Shown: positions 51,506 through 60,938, counted from the stretch's first letter. The stretch is 64,000 nt of DNA from Microbulbifer sp. GL-2 (GCF_007183175.1 NZ_AP019807.1:1367001-1431000); one strand, 5' to 3'. Notes: generated by a model from the sequence alone, not told the origin. Numbers and translations: made by a program.

Positions 51506-52147
51506 TTAATTATTTTCCATCAGGTGCTGGCTGGTAGGACGGGTTACACGAAAATGCGCTCCCAATTCCTCCACCAGTAACACCTTCTCCCCCTGTTTAA
51601 AAGTTTCACTCTCATCAGGCTCCACCATCACATAGTGGCTAGTACCATATTCATCACTAAAGCGGGCTTCGGCGGGTGATCCGGCTTCGGCCTTACCGAT
51701 AGTAATCACTGCCACGCAGCCAATAAAGGAGTCTCGTCCTACCGCCTCAGTTTCATCACCAATAGCGAAACGGCGTAATAAGTTGCCGACAAAACGCACT
51801 TGCGGCAAAGTCAGGAAAAATACGCCCAATGCCAACAGGCCTTCGGGTAATAAGAGACCAAAATTGGACTCGACAAACATCTGGATCAGCAGACCGGTAA
51901 CACCGAAAGCTACCAGAAAAACCACCAGTAAGATTAATGCTGGCACCTCACCAAAACGCAACCAGCCCAGGACCTTTGTTAAGCCCCCATCCGGCGCATC
52001 TACATCAAATTCCGGCAACATATTATCGAGTAAATCCGAAATACCGATGCCGATTAATGTCATCACGCCCTCAAGAACCGCGATCATTAGCATCAATACC
52101 AGCGCACCGGTAAATATCAGGTTCTGGTCTTGTAGCAGGAATGCCAT
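51506..52147 (-). CDS. yqiJ: YqiJ-like NfeD-family inner-membrane protein with OB-fold
   Basis: The 213-residue product has about four transmembrane segments (IFTGALVLMLMIAVLEGVMTLIG; VPALILLVVFLVAFGVTGLLIQM; LLLPEGLLALGVFFLTLP) and a C-terminal soluble OB-like domain (SFIGCVAVITIGKAEAGSPAEARF). This is the layout of YqiJ and NfeD partners of flotillins. It may help place the flotillin oligomer in the membrane. It ends 1 base before the flotillin start and overlaps pspA by one base. Confidence 0.87.
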   Translation of the reverse strand: MAFLLQDQNLIFTGALVLMLMIAVLEGVMTLIGIGISDLLDNMLPEFDVDAPDGGLTKVLGWLRFGEVPALILLVVFLVAFGVTGLLIQMFVESNFGLLLPEGLLALGVFFLTLPQVRFVGNLLRRFAIGDETEAVGRDSFIGCVAVITIGKAEAGSPAEARFSDEYGTSHYVMVEPDESETFKQGEKVLLVEELGAHFRVTRPTSQHLMENN

Positions 52148-52809
52148 CAGGCCTCCGACTTAAGTTTGGCCAATCGCTCTTTAATACGATTGTTGCGTGC
52201 AAGTTCCTCAAGTTCTGCCAACTTGCTTGCATCCGCACTGGACTTGGAAGTATGCACTCCCGCTCGTTCCAGTACTCGATCAAAGGCATCTGTAGCCTGC
52301 TCCACCTGAGTTTCCGTTTTACGGCTGGAGCCATGCCCATTGTCAGTTACACCATTGGTAATATGCTCGTTGGCCTTAACGAATTCCTTGAGTTGCTCAC
52401 GCATTTCCCTTTTTTTGCCCTGCAATGCACTGATATAAGCATTCAGCTCCTGCATTTCGCTATCATTCTCAGCTATAGCCTTTTCCAGAACCGGTAGCTG
52501 AGCTTCAATATCCATCTGCTTGGCAATCGCAGCCTCCGCCAGGTCATCACGGCTCTCTTTTACCGCGACCTCAATTTGCCCGGCCAGAGCACTATGTCGA
52601 TTATTTTCCTCATTCAATGCCTTACTGTTAAGGTACTTGGCCGCTTCCACCTTACCCAACTGCTCGCGCACATCGGCAACGGCATCGTCAATTTCACGAA
52701 TAGCCTGTTCCATTACCAACTGAGGTGTAGCACTTTCCACCGAATCCACTACAGCATTGGCAGATGCTGAGATCAGCCGTGAGATACGTTTAATTAATCC
52801 TTCTCTCAT
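52147..52809 (-). CDS. PspA/IM30-family membrane-stress protein
   Basis: The 220-residue product is nearly all helical. Its first helix (REGLIKRISRLISASANAVVD) is amphipathic and binds membranes, and the rest is the coiled coil of PspA/Vipp1 (QLVMEQAIREIDDAVADVREQLG; NSEMQELNAYISALQGKKREM). It would support membrane integrity as an ESCRT-III-like filament. I place the start at ATG 52809, where GGAAGGAAAA precedes it; an upstream in-frame ATG at 52953 would add a non-family extension. It is co-transcribed with the YqiJ-like and flotillin genes. Confidence 0.9.
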   Translation of the reverse strand: MREGLIKRISRLISASANAVVDSVESATPQLVMEQAIREIDDAVADVREQLGKVEAAKYLNSKALNEENNRHSALAGQIEVAVKESRDDLAEAAIAKQMDIEAQLPVLEKAIAENDSEMQELNAYISALQGKKREMREQLKEFVKANEHITNGVTDNGHGSSRKTETQVEQATDAFDRVLERAGVHTSKSSADASKLAELEELARNNRIKERLAKLKSEA

Positions 52810-52984
52810 AATTTTCCTTCCTTTTACTGTTTCAATTCCCACCAACGCCAGACAAGATCCTTCACAGTCCGATAACTCTTCACGAGGCAATTTGCTAAAA
52901 AGAGTTGTGCGTTTTTTGATTTTTACGTCAGCTGTAATACTTTCCTGTATCACAATTAAAATTTTATTTTATGTATTTGGATGA

Positions 52985-53440
52985 TTATTCTATATTTTCA
53001 CTTTCAAGCCGCTCTCGAATTTTCATAGCCGACTCCTTGTGAATACTGCGAGGGCTACTTTGCTGGGACAACAACAGCATTTTTTCCAGGAAAGCTTCCA
53101 CAGTTGGCAACAAGTCTTTCTCCAGCGATGGTGCCATTGGCTCAGTGTTAGAACCATTTTGGAATATCGCGGCACTCTCTGAGAGCAACTCCATAACAGC
53201 CTCTATGAGCAGGCTTCGTTGGTTTTCCTCCAAATAACGGGCTTTCAGGGACAGCATGGCTTCGGCTGAGGAGAGATAGCTACGGGCTAGGCTGTGTCCG
53301 CCAGTAGACTCCCTCGCCATTGCAATAACTTCACGCACTTTTTCACTTTGAGTAATCGCACCATTGCGATCGATCGACATCAGGTACGCATAGTCTTCCG
53401 CCGACAGGCGCGCCGATATGGATTGAGATTTATTGAGCAT
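52985..53440 (-). CDS. Ribbon-helix-helix-like protein upstream of pspA
   Basis: The 151-residue product starts ISARLSAEDYAYLMSIDRNG, then QSEKVREVI, which looks like an Arc/MetJ-type ribbon-helix-helix DNA-binding motif (strand, helix, turn, helix). The rest is helical with no recognised domain. It is the first gene of the run leading to pspA, yqiJ and yqiK, and an imperfect inverted repeat lies 20 bases before its start, so it is plausibly an autoregulator of this operon. Family assignment is by pattern only. The gap to pspA is about 175 bases. Confidence 0.6.
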   Translation of the reverse strand: MLNKSQSISARLSAEDYAYLMSIDRNGAITQSEKVREVIAMARESTGGHSLARSYLSSAEAMLSLKARYLEENQRSLLIEAVMELLSESAAIFQNGSNTEPMAPSLEKDLLPTVEAFLEKMLLLSQQSSPRSIHKESAMKIRERLESENIE

Positions 53441-53459
53441 GTTGATCCCTTACTTGCCA

Positions 53460-53477
53460 TGTATACAAAAGTACACA
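53460..53477. promoter_or_regulatory. Candidate operator of the pspA-flotillin operon
   Basis: TGTATAC-AAAA-GTACACA is a 7-4-7 inverted repeat with one mismatch, 20 bases upstream of the ribbon-helix-helix-like gene. Such repeats are typical RHH targets. The role is inferred from position and symmetry. Confidence 0.45.
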
Positions 53478-53742
53478 CCTGTATTCGCAGGGTCAATAAA
53501 AATCCATATGGCTGACTAGCATGGTAGAACCAGACGGCATTGGAAAATATTCACTCGGCTGCTGTGCTATCTATAATTCAGGGAGTTTTCTGTGAACGGT
53601 GGTTTAACATCCAGCATTCATTTTTTAATTACACACCCTTACAGCAATTAATCCCGCCATAAAAAAGTCATCCGGACCAAGCATGTGGCGGGCTTTTGGT
53701 GACAAACCACCCGGTCACTTCCAATACCAGTAGACGTATTAA

Positions 53743-55125
53743 ATGTCGATACAAAATCTGATTCTCAATGCCGACAGTTATAAGGCGAGCCATTACTTGC
53801 AGTATCCATCAGGTGCAGAGTATGTCAGTAGCTATATCGAGTGCCGGGGAGGGGAATTTGAACAGACTGTATTTTTTGGCCTGCAGGCCTTTATAAAACA
53901 ATATCTGCAGAATGCCATTACCGCTGCCAATATTGACGAGGCCGAGCAGCTACTGCATGCCCACGGCTTGCCATTTTTTCGCGCTGGCTGGGAACATATA
54001 GTACAGAGACATCAGGGTTTGCTTCCTTTGGAAATCAGCGCAGTGGACGAGGGTGCGGTGATTCCACTGCACAATGTAACAGTGCAAGTCACTAATACCT
54101 GTCCCGCCTGTTTTTGGTTAACCAGTTACCTGGAAACAGCATTAGTACGCGCTATCTGGTATCCGTCTACTGTTGCCACACAAAGCCGGGAAATAAAGAA
54201 AACTATTGCCCGATTCTTGCAAGAAACAGCAGTATCTAAAAAGAGCTTACCTTTTCAACTACACGACTTTGGTGCGCGCGGTGCCAGCAGCCTTGAGAGC
54301 GCCATGCTGGGCGGCATGGCCCACTTGGTGAATTTCCAAGGAACAGATACCCTCTCAGGAATATTAGGTGCAAGAAAATTCTACAATGCGGATATGCCTG
54401 GATTTTCGATTCCTGCGGCGGAACATAGCACCATCACCGCTTGGGGACGCGATGGAGAGGCAGCAGCCTACCAGAATATCTTGAAGCATTTTTCCGGTGA
54501 AAACAAAACCGTTGCCGTGGTCAGTGACAGCTATGACCTGTGGCATGCAGTGGAAAAAATCTGGGGCGGCCCATTAAAAAACACCGTCAAAAATAGCGGC
54601 GGCACCCTGGTTATTCGCCCGGATTCAGGCAATCCAGTGCAGATTGTTGTCGAATGTATAGAGCGATTGATACGGATTTTTGGCGCTCACACCAATGCTA
54701 AAGGCTATCGCGTATTACCCAACTATATCCGGGTTATCCAGGGGGACAGTGTATCGCGAATTACCATCCCTCAAATACTGCAAGCCATGAAGGAACAGCG
54801 ACAAAGTGCTGAAAATGTTGCCTTTGGTATGGGGGGAGAGCTTTTGCAAAAGGTTGACCGGGACCTCATGAGCTTCGCAATGAAAGCCAGTGCTATTCGC
54901 ATCAATGGCACCTGGCGGGATATCTATAAGGACCCAATTACAGGCCCGGAGAAAAAGTCTAAGCGCGGACACCTGGCCCTGGTTCAACTAGACAATGGTG
55001 AACTTATAACCATTCGCCTGGAAGAACTTGGTCAACACAAAAATCTGCTGAGACCAGTGTTCCGAAACGGTAAACTGCTTATAGACACAAACTTTGACGA
55101 AGTACGCAAAAACGCGGCTATTTAG
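53743..55125 (+). CDS. nadV: Nicotinamide phosphoribosyltransferase (NAMPT/NadV type)
   Basis: The 460-residue enzyme makes nicotinamide mononucleotide from nicotinamide and PRPP, salvaging NAD. It matches the NAMPT form in length and motifs: LNADSYKASHYLQYP at the start, the phosphate-binding DFGARGASS near residue 174, the catalytic histidine in AAEHSTITAWGRD, VVSDSYDLWHAVEKIWG, and VIRPDSGNP. The closest named family members are NadV of Haemophilus and Shewanella. No ADP-ribose pyrophosphatase (nadM/nudV) lies next to it, although the two are often paired. It stands alone after a 227-base spacer. Confidence 0.93.
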   Translation: MSIQNLILNADSYKASHYLQYPSGAEYVSSYIECRGGEFEQTVFFGLQAFIKQYLQNAITAANIDEAEQLLHAHGLPFFRAGWEHIVQRHQGLLPLEISAVDEGAVIPLHNVTVQVTNTCPACFWLTSYLETALVRAIWYPSTVATQSREIKKTIARFLQETAVSKKSLPFQLHDFGARGASSLESAMLGGMAHLVNFQGTDTLSGILGARKFYNADMPGFSIPAAEHSTITAWGRDGEAAAYQNILKHFSGENKTVAVVSDSYDLWHAVEKIWGGPLKNTVKNSGGTLVIRPDSGNPVQIVVECIERLIRIFGAHTNAKGYRVLPNYIRVIQGDSVSRITIPQILQAMKEQRQSAENVAFGMGGELLQKVDRDLMSFAMKASAIRINGTWRDIYKDPITGPEKKSKRGHLALVQLDNGELITIRLEELGQHKNLLRPVFRNGKLLIDTNFDEVRKNAAI

Positions 55126-55336
55126 ACAATATCCCCTGGCCTCGTCCGCTGCCCAACCATTTGCCTTTAACAAACCTCACTTCACCGAACGAATACTTTA
55201 CAACAGTGGGCTGCTCCTGTTAGTTGTGCATACCCAAAGTCTGGAGCAAGGGCCCGACCTGGCCTTATTTGTACCGGGCACAATAACAATAAACTCACCT
55301 CAAAGCGTGCTGTCGCCTGGTGGGAAAAGGTAGCCA

Positions 55337-56968
55337 ATGGAAAGAAGAAAATTCCTCAAAATCGCCGGCGTCGGCTCCAGTGGTATTTTGTTACCTCTGC
55401 AGGGCATTCAAGTCAGCGCCGAGCAGCTGCTCAACGAGGGCATGCACAGTTCACATAAGCGAAAGCTGGCTGACGTAGTCCTGAATACGGCACGTAAAGC
55501 CGGTGCCAGCTACACCGATGTACGTATCGGTCGCTATCTAAACCAGTACGTAATGACCCGCGAAACTAATGTTGAGGATATCGTCAATACAGAGTCCCTC
55601 GGCGCCGGTATCCGTGTCATAGCCAACGGCACATGGGGCTTTTCCGCCACCAATGACTTGACTGCCGATGGTGTTGCCCGCGCCGCACGCCAGGCCGTCG
55701 CTGTTGCCAAGGCTAATGCCAAGTACCAGACCGAACCCGTGCGCTTGGCGCCAGTAAAAGGGGTTGGCGAGGTCTCCTGGCAGACACCCATTCAAAAAAA
55801 TGCCCTCGAAGTGCCGATTAGTGAAAAGGTTGACTTCCTCATGGAGGTCAATAACGGCGCACTTAAGGCTGGAGCCAGCTATATCCGCTCTTCCTTATAT
55901 TTGGTCAATGAACAAAAATACTTCGCCTCCAGCGACGGCTCCTATATCGACCAGGATATCCACCGCCTGTGGGCACCAATGCAAGTCACTGCAGTGGATA
56001 AGAAAAGCGGTGTATTTAAAACCCGCAACGGTCTCAGCGATCCGGTAGGCAGAGGTTATGAGTATCTGGCCGGCTACGACAAAGACAAAATCCGCGGTCA
56101 GACCACGCTCTACAAAGCTTCCTACGACATGGCCGAAGACGCAGCTTTAGCAGCAGATCAGGCTCAGGCCAAGCTATCCGCCAAATCTATTGATCCGGGC
56201 AAGTACGACCTGGTTCTGGAGCCCTCCCACCTGTGCCTGACTATTCATGAGTCCGTTGGTCACCCGTTGGAACTGGACCGTGTCCTCGGCTACGAGGCGA
56301 ACTACGCCGGAACTTCCTTTGCCACCCTGGATAAATGGCGCAGCGGCAAGTTCCAGTACGGCAGCGACAAAGTCACTCTGTTTGCCGACAAGGTACAGCC
56401 AGGCTCCCTCGGTGCCGTCGCCTATGACGATGAAGGAGTAAAAACCAAGCGCTGGGATCTTGTAAAAGACGGCGTACTGGTGAACTACCAAGCCACCCGC
56501 GACCAGGTACATATGATCGACCAAAAAGAATCCCACGGTTGCAGCTATGGAGATAGCTGGTCCAGTGTGCAATTCCAGCGTATGCCCAATGTCTCCCTGG
56601 CACCGGGCGAGGAGAAGTACTCCGCCAAAGATATGATCCGCAATGTGGAAAAAGGGATTTATATCGTCGGGCGTGGCTCCTACTCCATCGACCAACAGCG
56701 CTACAACTTCCAGTTCGGTGGGCAGCTGTTTTACGAGATCAAAAACGGCGAAATCGTCGGCCAGGTTGAGGACGTCGCCTACCAGTCCAACACCCAGGAA
56801 TTCTGGAACTCCTGCTCCGCTATTTGTGACAGCAGCGACTACCGCCTGGGCGGTACCTTCTTTGACGGCAAGGGCCAACCCAGCCAGGTCAGTGCGGTAT
56901 CCCATGGTTGTTCCACCACCCGTTTCGACAAAATCAACGTAATCAATACCAAGCGCAAGATTTCCTGA
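55337..56968 (+). CDS. Tat-exported TldD-family metallopeptidase (copy 1)
   Basis: The 543-residue product starts MERRKFLKIAGVGSSGILLP, a textbook Tat signal (RRKFLK followed by a hydrophobic stretch). The body is TldD: NTARKAGASYTDVRIGRYLN, GAGIRVIANGTWGFSATNDL, then the zinc motif LTIHESVGHPLELDRVLG with HESVGH at residues 304-309, and SVQFQRMPNVSL. TldD with TldE forms a heterodimeric protease that trims unfolded peptides through a narrow channel. In E. coli it is cytoplasmic; here a folded protein should be exported. It is followed 38 bases later by a TldE gene and then by a second TldD gene that is close in sequence. Confidence 0.93.
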   Translation: MERRKFLKIAGVGSSGILLPLQGIQVSAEQLLNEGMHSSHKRKLADVVLNTARKAGASYTDVRIGRYLNQYVMTRETNVEDIVNTESLGAGIRVIANGTWGFSATNDLTADGVARAARQAVAVAKANAKYQTEPVRLAPVKGVGEVSWQTPIQKNALEVPISEKVDFLMEVNNGALKAGASYIRSSLYLVNEQKYFASSDGSYIDQDIHRLWAPMQVTAVDKKSGVFKTRNGLSDPVGRGYEYLAGYDKDKIRGQTTLYKASYDMAEDAALAADQAQAKLSAKSIDPGKYDLVLEPSHLCLTIHESVGHPLELDRVLGYEANYAGTSFATLDKWRSGKFQYGSDKVTLFADKVQPGSLGAVAYDDEGVKTKRWDLVKDGVLVNYQATRDQVHMIDQKESHGCSYGDSWSSVQFQRMPNVSLAPGEEKYSAKDMIRNVEKGIYIVGRGSYSIDQQRYNFQFGGQLFYEIKNGEIVGQVEDVAYQSNTQEFWNSCSAICDSSDYRLGGTFFDGKGQPSQVSAVSHGCSTTRFDKINVINTKRKIS

Positions 56969-57006
56969 CCGGCAGCGCAAAAGAATAAGTAATTGGAGAA
57001 AAGGCA

Positions 57007-58338
57007 ATGGCAATTCTGAGTAGAAGTGAAGCGAAGCGTATTCTCGATAAGGTTTTAAAATACAGCCGCGCCGATGAAGCTAGCGCACAGCTGGCCGGCA
57101 GTGAAACCGGCAACATTCGCTACGCGCGCAACAGTGTTTCCACCAGCGGCATCGTCAACGATATCGAGTTGGCTGTGGAGGCCCGTTTCGGCAAGAAATC
57201 CGGTGTAGCTACCATCAACGAATTCAGTGATGCGTCCCTGGAAAAGGTGATGCGCCGTGCGGAAGAGCTGGCCAAACTGTCCCCCGAAAACCCGGAAGCC
57301 ATGCCCATGCTGGGCGCACAAAAGTATGTGAGTGTGGACGGCTTTGCCAAGTCTACTGCCGATATCACTCCGGACCAACGCGCCAAGGCGGCTGCCGATT
57401 CCATCATTGCAGCCAAGGAAAAAAAAGTGGTTGCCGCCGGTTACCTGGAAGACGAGCGCGCCTTTGCCGCAGTCGCCACCAGCAAAGGACTGTTCGGCTA
57501 TCACGCTTCCACCTCCGCCAACTTCACCGTTACCATGCGCACTGAGAACGGCCTGGGTTCCGGTTGGGCCGAAAGCGATGTTACTGACTTTGGCGCTATG
57601 AATACCGGTAGTACATCCTCAGTGGCCATCGACAAGGCGGTACTGTCCCAGGAGGCCCGCGCCCTGGAGCCGGGCAAGTACACCGTCATCCTGGAACCCA
57701 ATGCGGTCTCCGGCCTTGTAGGTTATATGATGAGTGGCTTCGACGCGCGCAATGCCGACGAGGGTCGTAGCTTTATGAGTAAAAAGGGCGGCGGTAACCG
57801 AATCAACGAGAAGATGTTCGACAAGCGCGTGCACTTCTACTCCGACCCCGCCGACCTCAATGTTCCCGCACAGCCTTGGGCCGACAACGATTTTATGCAG
57901 CTGGAACGCACCGACTGGGTTAAAGACGGTGTAGTGAAAAACCTGGTTCGCAGCCGCTACTGGGCCGAGCAAAGCAAAGGTGAGGTAGTCGCTGAACCCA
58001 AAAATCTAATTATGGTCGGCGGCGATAAATCTACCGAGGAACTGATTAAGAACACCCGCCGCGGCATTCTGGTAAGCCGAACCTGGTATATCCGCATGGT
58101 CGATCCACAGTCCATGCTGCTCACCGGCCTCACCCGCGACGGCACCTTCTATATCGAAAACGGCAAGATCAAATACCCGGTGAAGAACTTCCGCTTCAAC
58201 GAGAGCCCGGTAATCATGCTCAACAATATCGAGGATATGGGCATTCCCCAGCGCGTTGGTATGTGGGGCATGTCTGCCATGGTGCCTGCGCTGAAAGTGC
58301 GCGACTTTACCTTCAGCAGTCTTTCCGACGCCGTATAA
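57007..58338 (+). CDS. TldE/PmbA-family partner protein
   Basis: The 443-residue product matches PmbA/TldE: ARNSVSTSGIVNDIELAVEARFGKKSG, GLFGYHASTSANFTVTMRTENG and LVGYMMSGFDARNADEGRSF. It lacks the HExxxH motif, as all TldE proteins do, since TldE only lends structure to the heterodimer. It has no signal peptide at all, while both TldD proteins beside it have Tat signals. A TldD-TldE complex could therefore cross the Tat pore already assembled, with TldE carried along (inference). An AATTGGAGAAAAGG site precedes the ATG. Confidence 0.92.
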   Translation: MAILSRSEAKRILDKVLKYSRADEASAQLAGSETGNIRYARNSVSTSGIVNDIELAVEARFGKKSGVATINEFSDASLEKVMRRAEELAKLSPENPEAMPMLGAQKYVSVDGFAKSTADITPDQRAKAAADSIIAAKEKKVVAAGYLEDERAFAAVATSKGLFGYHASTSANFTVTMRTENGLGSGWAESDVTDFGAMNTGSTSSVAIDKAVLSQEARALEPGKYTVILEPNAVSGLVGYMMSGFDARNADEGRSFMSKKGGGNRINEKMFDKRVHFYSDPADLNVPAQPWADNDFMQLERTDWVKDGVVKNLVRSRYWAEQSKGEVVAEPKNLIMVGGDKSTEELIKNTRRGILVSRTWYIRMVDPQSMLLTGLTRDGTFYIENGKIKYPVKNFRFNESPVIMLNNIEDMGIPQRVGMWGMSAMVPALKVRDFTFSSLSDAV

Positions 58339-58363
58339 CAGCCGCCCTATTGAGGATGATGAA

Positions 58364-59995
58364 ATGGACAGAAGAAAATTTCTCCAGCTCAGCGGTGCCG
58401 GCTTAGGTGTGTCCATGTTGCCGCTATCCGGCAACCTGGTGGCCGAAAGCAAACTCACTCAAAGTGGCATCGATCTCGCTGTTAAAAAAGAGTTTGCCGA
58501 TGTAGCCCTGAATACTGCCAGCAAGCTTGGCGCCAGTTATGCCGATGTACGCATTGGCCGCTACCTGAATCAATACGTGGTCACCCGCGAAATGAAGGTT
58601 CAGGATGTGGTGAATACCGAATCCATCGGTATGGGGATTCGTGTAATCGCTAATGGTACCTGGGGTTTTGCTGCCACCAACGACCTGACACCCGATGGCG
58701 TCGCCCGCGCTACCCGCCAGGCAGTCGCCACCGCCAAGGCCAACTCCAAATACCAGCAGGAACCGGTGCAGCTGGCCCCGGTAAAAGGCCACGGCGAAGT
58801 CAGCTGGCAGACACCGATCCAGAAAAACGCTATGCAGATCGCTCTGGCCGACAAGGTGGATCTGTTGATGGATGTGAACAAGTCCGCCCTGGATGCCGGC
58901 GCCAGCTATATCAACTCCATGTTGTACCTGGTGAATGAGCAAAAGTATTTTGCCTCTACCGACGGCTCCTATATCGACCAGGATGTTCACCGTTTGTGGG
59001 CGCCCTTCTCGGTAACCGCAGTGGACAAGAAAACCGGCGGCTTCCGCACCCGTCAGGGCCTCAGCCAGCCGGTAGGACGCGGCTTTGAATACCTGGATGG
59101 CCGCCCCGAAGACAAGATCCAAGCGCAGACGGTGCTCTACCGCGATTCCTACGATATGGCCGAAGACGCACGCCTGGCGGCGGAACAAGCTAAGGAAAAG
59201 CTTACTGCTAAATCGGTCAAACCGGGCAAGTACGACCTGGTCCTGGACCCCAGCCACCTTTGGCTCACTATCCATGAATCCGTCGGCCACCCGCTGGAAC
59301 TGGATCGCGTGCTCGGCTACGAGGCCAATTTTGCCGGTACCTCTTTCGCCACTATCGATAAATGGCGCAGTGGTAAATTCCAATACGGCAGCGACAAGGT
59401 CAATCTGTTTGCCGATAAGGTACAGCCCGGTTCACTCGGTGCCGTCGGCTACGACGATGAAGGCGTGAAGACCCGTAACTGGGATCTGGTAAAAGACGGT
59501 GTGCTGGTGAACTACCAGGCCACCCGCGACCAGGTACATATGCTGGGGCAAAAGAAATCCCACGGCTGCTGCTACGCCGACAGTTGGTCCAGCGTGCAAT
59601 TCCAGCGCATGTCCAACGTTTCGCTGTTACCCGGCAAGGAGGAGCTGAGTGTTGACGATATGATCAAAGATGTGGAAAAAGGCATTTATATTGTGGGTGC
59701 CGGTTCCTTCTCCATCGACCAGCAGCGCTACAACTTCCAGTTCGGTGGACAGCTGTTCTACGAGATTGAAGACGGCAAGATTACCGGCATGGTGGAGGAC
59801 GTCGCTTACCAGTCCAACACCCAGGAATTCTGGAATGCCTGTTCGCAGGTCTGCGACAAAGATGATTACCGCCTGGGTGGCTCCTTCTTTGACGGTAAGG
59901 GCCAGCCTATGCAAACCAGTGCGGTGTCCCACGGTAGTTCCACTGCACGCTTCGACGGTATCAATGTGATCAATACCAAGCGCAAACTGGGCTAG
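58364..59995 (+). CDS. Tat-exported TldD-family metallopeptidase (copy 2)
   Basis: The 543-residue product is a tandem paralog of the protein at 55337, with the same length and roughly three in four positions identical by eye. It starts MDRRKFLQLSGAGLGVSMLP, a Tat signal, and has HESVGH at residues 304-309, as in copy 1. Conserved regions are WLTIHESVGHPLELDRVLGY and GTSFATIDKWRSGKFQYG. Both copies retain the active site, so neither is a decayed duplicate. Having two TldD subunits and one TldE suggests two alternative heterodimers. It starts 26 bases after TldE. Confidence 0.93.
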   Translation: MDRRKFLQLSGAGLGVSMLPLSGNLVAESKLTQSGIDLAVKKEFADVALNTASKLGASYADVRIGRYLNQYVVTREMKVQDVVNTESIGMGIRVIANGTWGFAATNDLTPDGVARATRQAVATAKANSKYQQEPVQLAPVKGHGEVSWQTPIQKNAMQIALADKVDLLMDVNKSALDAGASYINSMLYLVNEQKYFASTDGSYIDQDVHRLWAPFSVTAVDKKTGGFRTRQGLSQPVGRGFEYLDGRPEDKIQAQTVLYRDSYDMAEDARLAAEQAKEKLTAKSVKPGKYDLVLDPSHLWLTIHESVGHPLELDRVLGYEANFAGTSFATIDKWRSGKFQYGSDKVNLFADKVQPGSLGAVGYDDEGVKTRNWDLVKDGVLVNYQATRDQVHMLGQKKSHGCCYADSWSSVQFQRMSNVSLLPGKEELSVDDMIKDVEKGIYIVGAGSFSIDQQRYNFQFGGQLFYEIEDGKITGMVEDVAYQSNTQEFWNACSQVCDKDDYRLGGSFFDGKGQPMQTSAVSHGSSTARFDGINVINTKRKLG

Positions 59996-60009
59996 CCATT
60001 GATCCACAC

Positions 60010-60039
60010 GGGAGCTGGCTAGCACACCAGTCAGCTCCC
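60010..60039 (+). terminator. Hairpin after the second TldD gene
   Basis: GGGAGCTG and CAGCTCCC form a perfect 8-base stem around a 14-base loop, 15 bases after the stop. No T tract follows, so it is an imperfect terminator or an mRNA-end stabiliser, allowing read-through to the following genes. Confidence 0.5.
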
Positions 60040-60062
60040 AGCATTGGAAATAAAATAAGTAG

Positions 60063-60168
60063 AAGGAAAGAAGGTGTTCCGTTCGAGACCGTATGAGGCA
60101 TGGATGCCGATTACGAGCGTACAGGGATGTATTTACAGCGTGTCTCGAATGGAGCACCTTCTTTCCTT
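60063..60168. repeat. Long inverted-repeat element (MITE-like or structured RNA)
   Basis: Arms of 27 bases (60063-60089 and 60142-60168) match at all but a few positions; the mismatches inside (T-G and G-T) are wobble pairs in RNA, so the stem stays paired. Inside is another hairpin, GGCAT-GG-ATGCC. The loop text (ACGAGCGTACAGGGATG) looks like that of intergenic repeats I remember from Marinobacter, Halomonas and related genomes. Only one copy is in the window. Confidence 0.7.
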
Positions 60169-60210
60169 TGCTCTCAACAATAAAAACCAACGCAGTAACA
60201 GAGTTATCCC

Positions 60211-60936
60211 GTGTCCCTCACCCGCAAGGCTTTTCTTCAGCGCCTGATCCTGGGTAGCTGCGCCGCAGCGCTGCCGCTGAGCACACGCGCACAAAATACC
60301 GCATCGGGTAGTGCGCAGGAGCACTACGATTTTTATTTCACCCGCTTGATGTACGAGTCCGGTGACTGGGATGTGGATCAGCGCATGCCCTCCAACCTGC
60401 TCAATTCACTGGTGGAGTACACCAATCTGAGGGTTGATCCCAAAGAGCACATAGTGCCGCTGGCCGATAAAAAAATGCTGCTGGCGCCTTTCTGCTACCT
60501 GGCCGGACACAAGCTGGTGCAGTTCACCACGGAAGAGGCAAAGAATTTTCGCGACTACGTCAATCGCGGCGGCTTTGTATTTGTCGACGACTGCAACCAC
60601 GATATCGACGGCCTCTTTGCCAAATCCTTCGAAGCGCAAATGGCCGAGCTGTTTGGCGAAGACTGCCTGCAAAAGCTCCCGGACGATCACGACCTCTACC
60701 GCTGTTTCTTTCAATTCGATGAACTGCCGGTAACCAGCTTTGAATTAAATGGCTGGGGTGATGATCTGGTACACGACTACCTGAAAGCCATTGTTATAAA
60801 CGGCCGTATCGCCGTGCTCTACAGCAACAAGGATTTCGGCTGCGAATGGGACTACGACTACCGCAACAAGCGCTGGCTCGCCATCGATAACACAAAATTT
60901 GCGGTGAACATTGTTATTTACGCACTGACGAGCTGA
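60211..60936 (+). CDS. Exported DUF4159 protein
   Basis: The 241-residue product starts SLTRKAFLQRLILGSCAAALPLS, a signal peptide with a Tat-like RKAFLQ motif (one arginine replaced by lysine). The DUF4159 domain follows: YDFYFTRLMYESGDWDVD, LLAPFCYLAGHKLVQFTTEEAKNF and GGFVFVDDCNHD. DUF4159 has a Rossmann-like beta/alpha fold related to glutamine amidotransferases and is often found with MoxR and DUF58 genes. Its function is unknown. Start is GTG. It lies 2 bases before the moxR start, so the genes are coupled. Confidence 0.85.
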   Translation: MSLTRKAFLQRLILGSCAAALPLSTRAQNTASGSAQEHYDFYFTRLMYESGDWDVDQRMPSNLLNSLVEYTNLRVDPKEHIVPLADKKMLLAPFCYLAGHKLVQFTTEEAKNFRDYVNRGGFVFVDDCNHDIDGLFAKSFEAQMAELFGEDCLQKLPDDHDLYRCFFQFDELPVTSFELNGWGDDLVHDYLKAIVINGRIAVLYSNKDFGCEWDYDYRNKRWLAIDNTKFAVNIVIYALTS

Positions 60937-60938
60937 TT

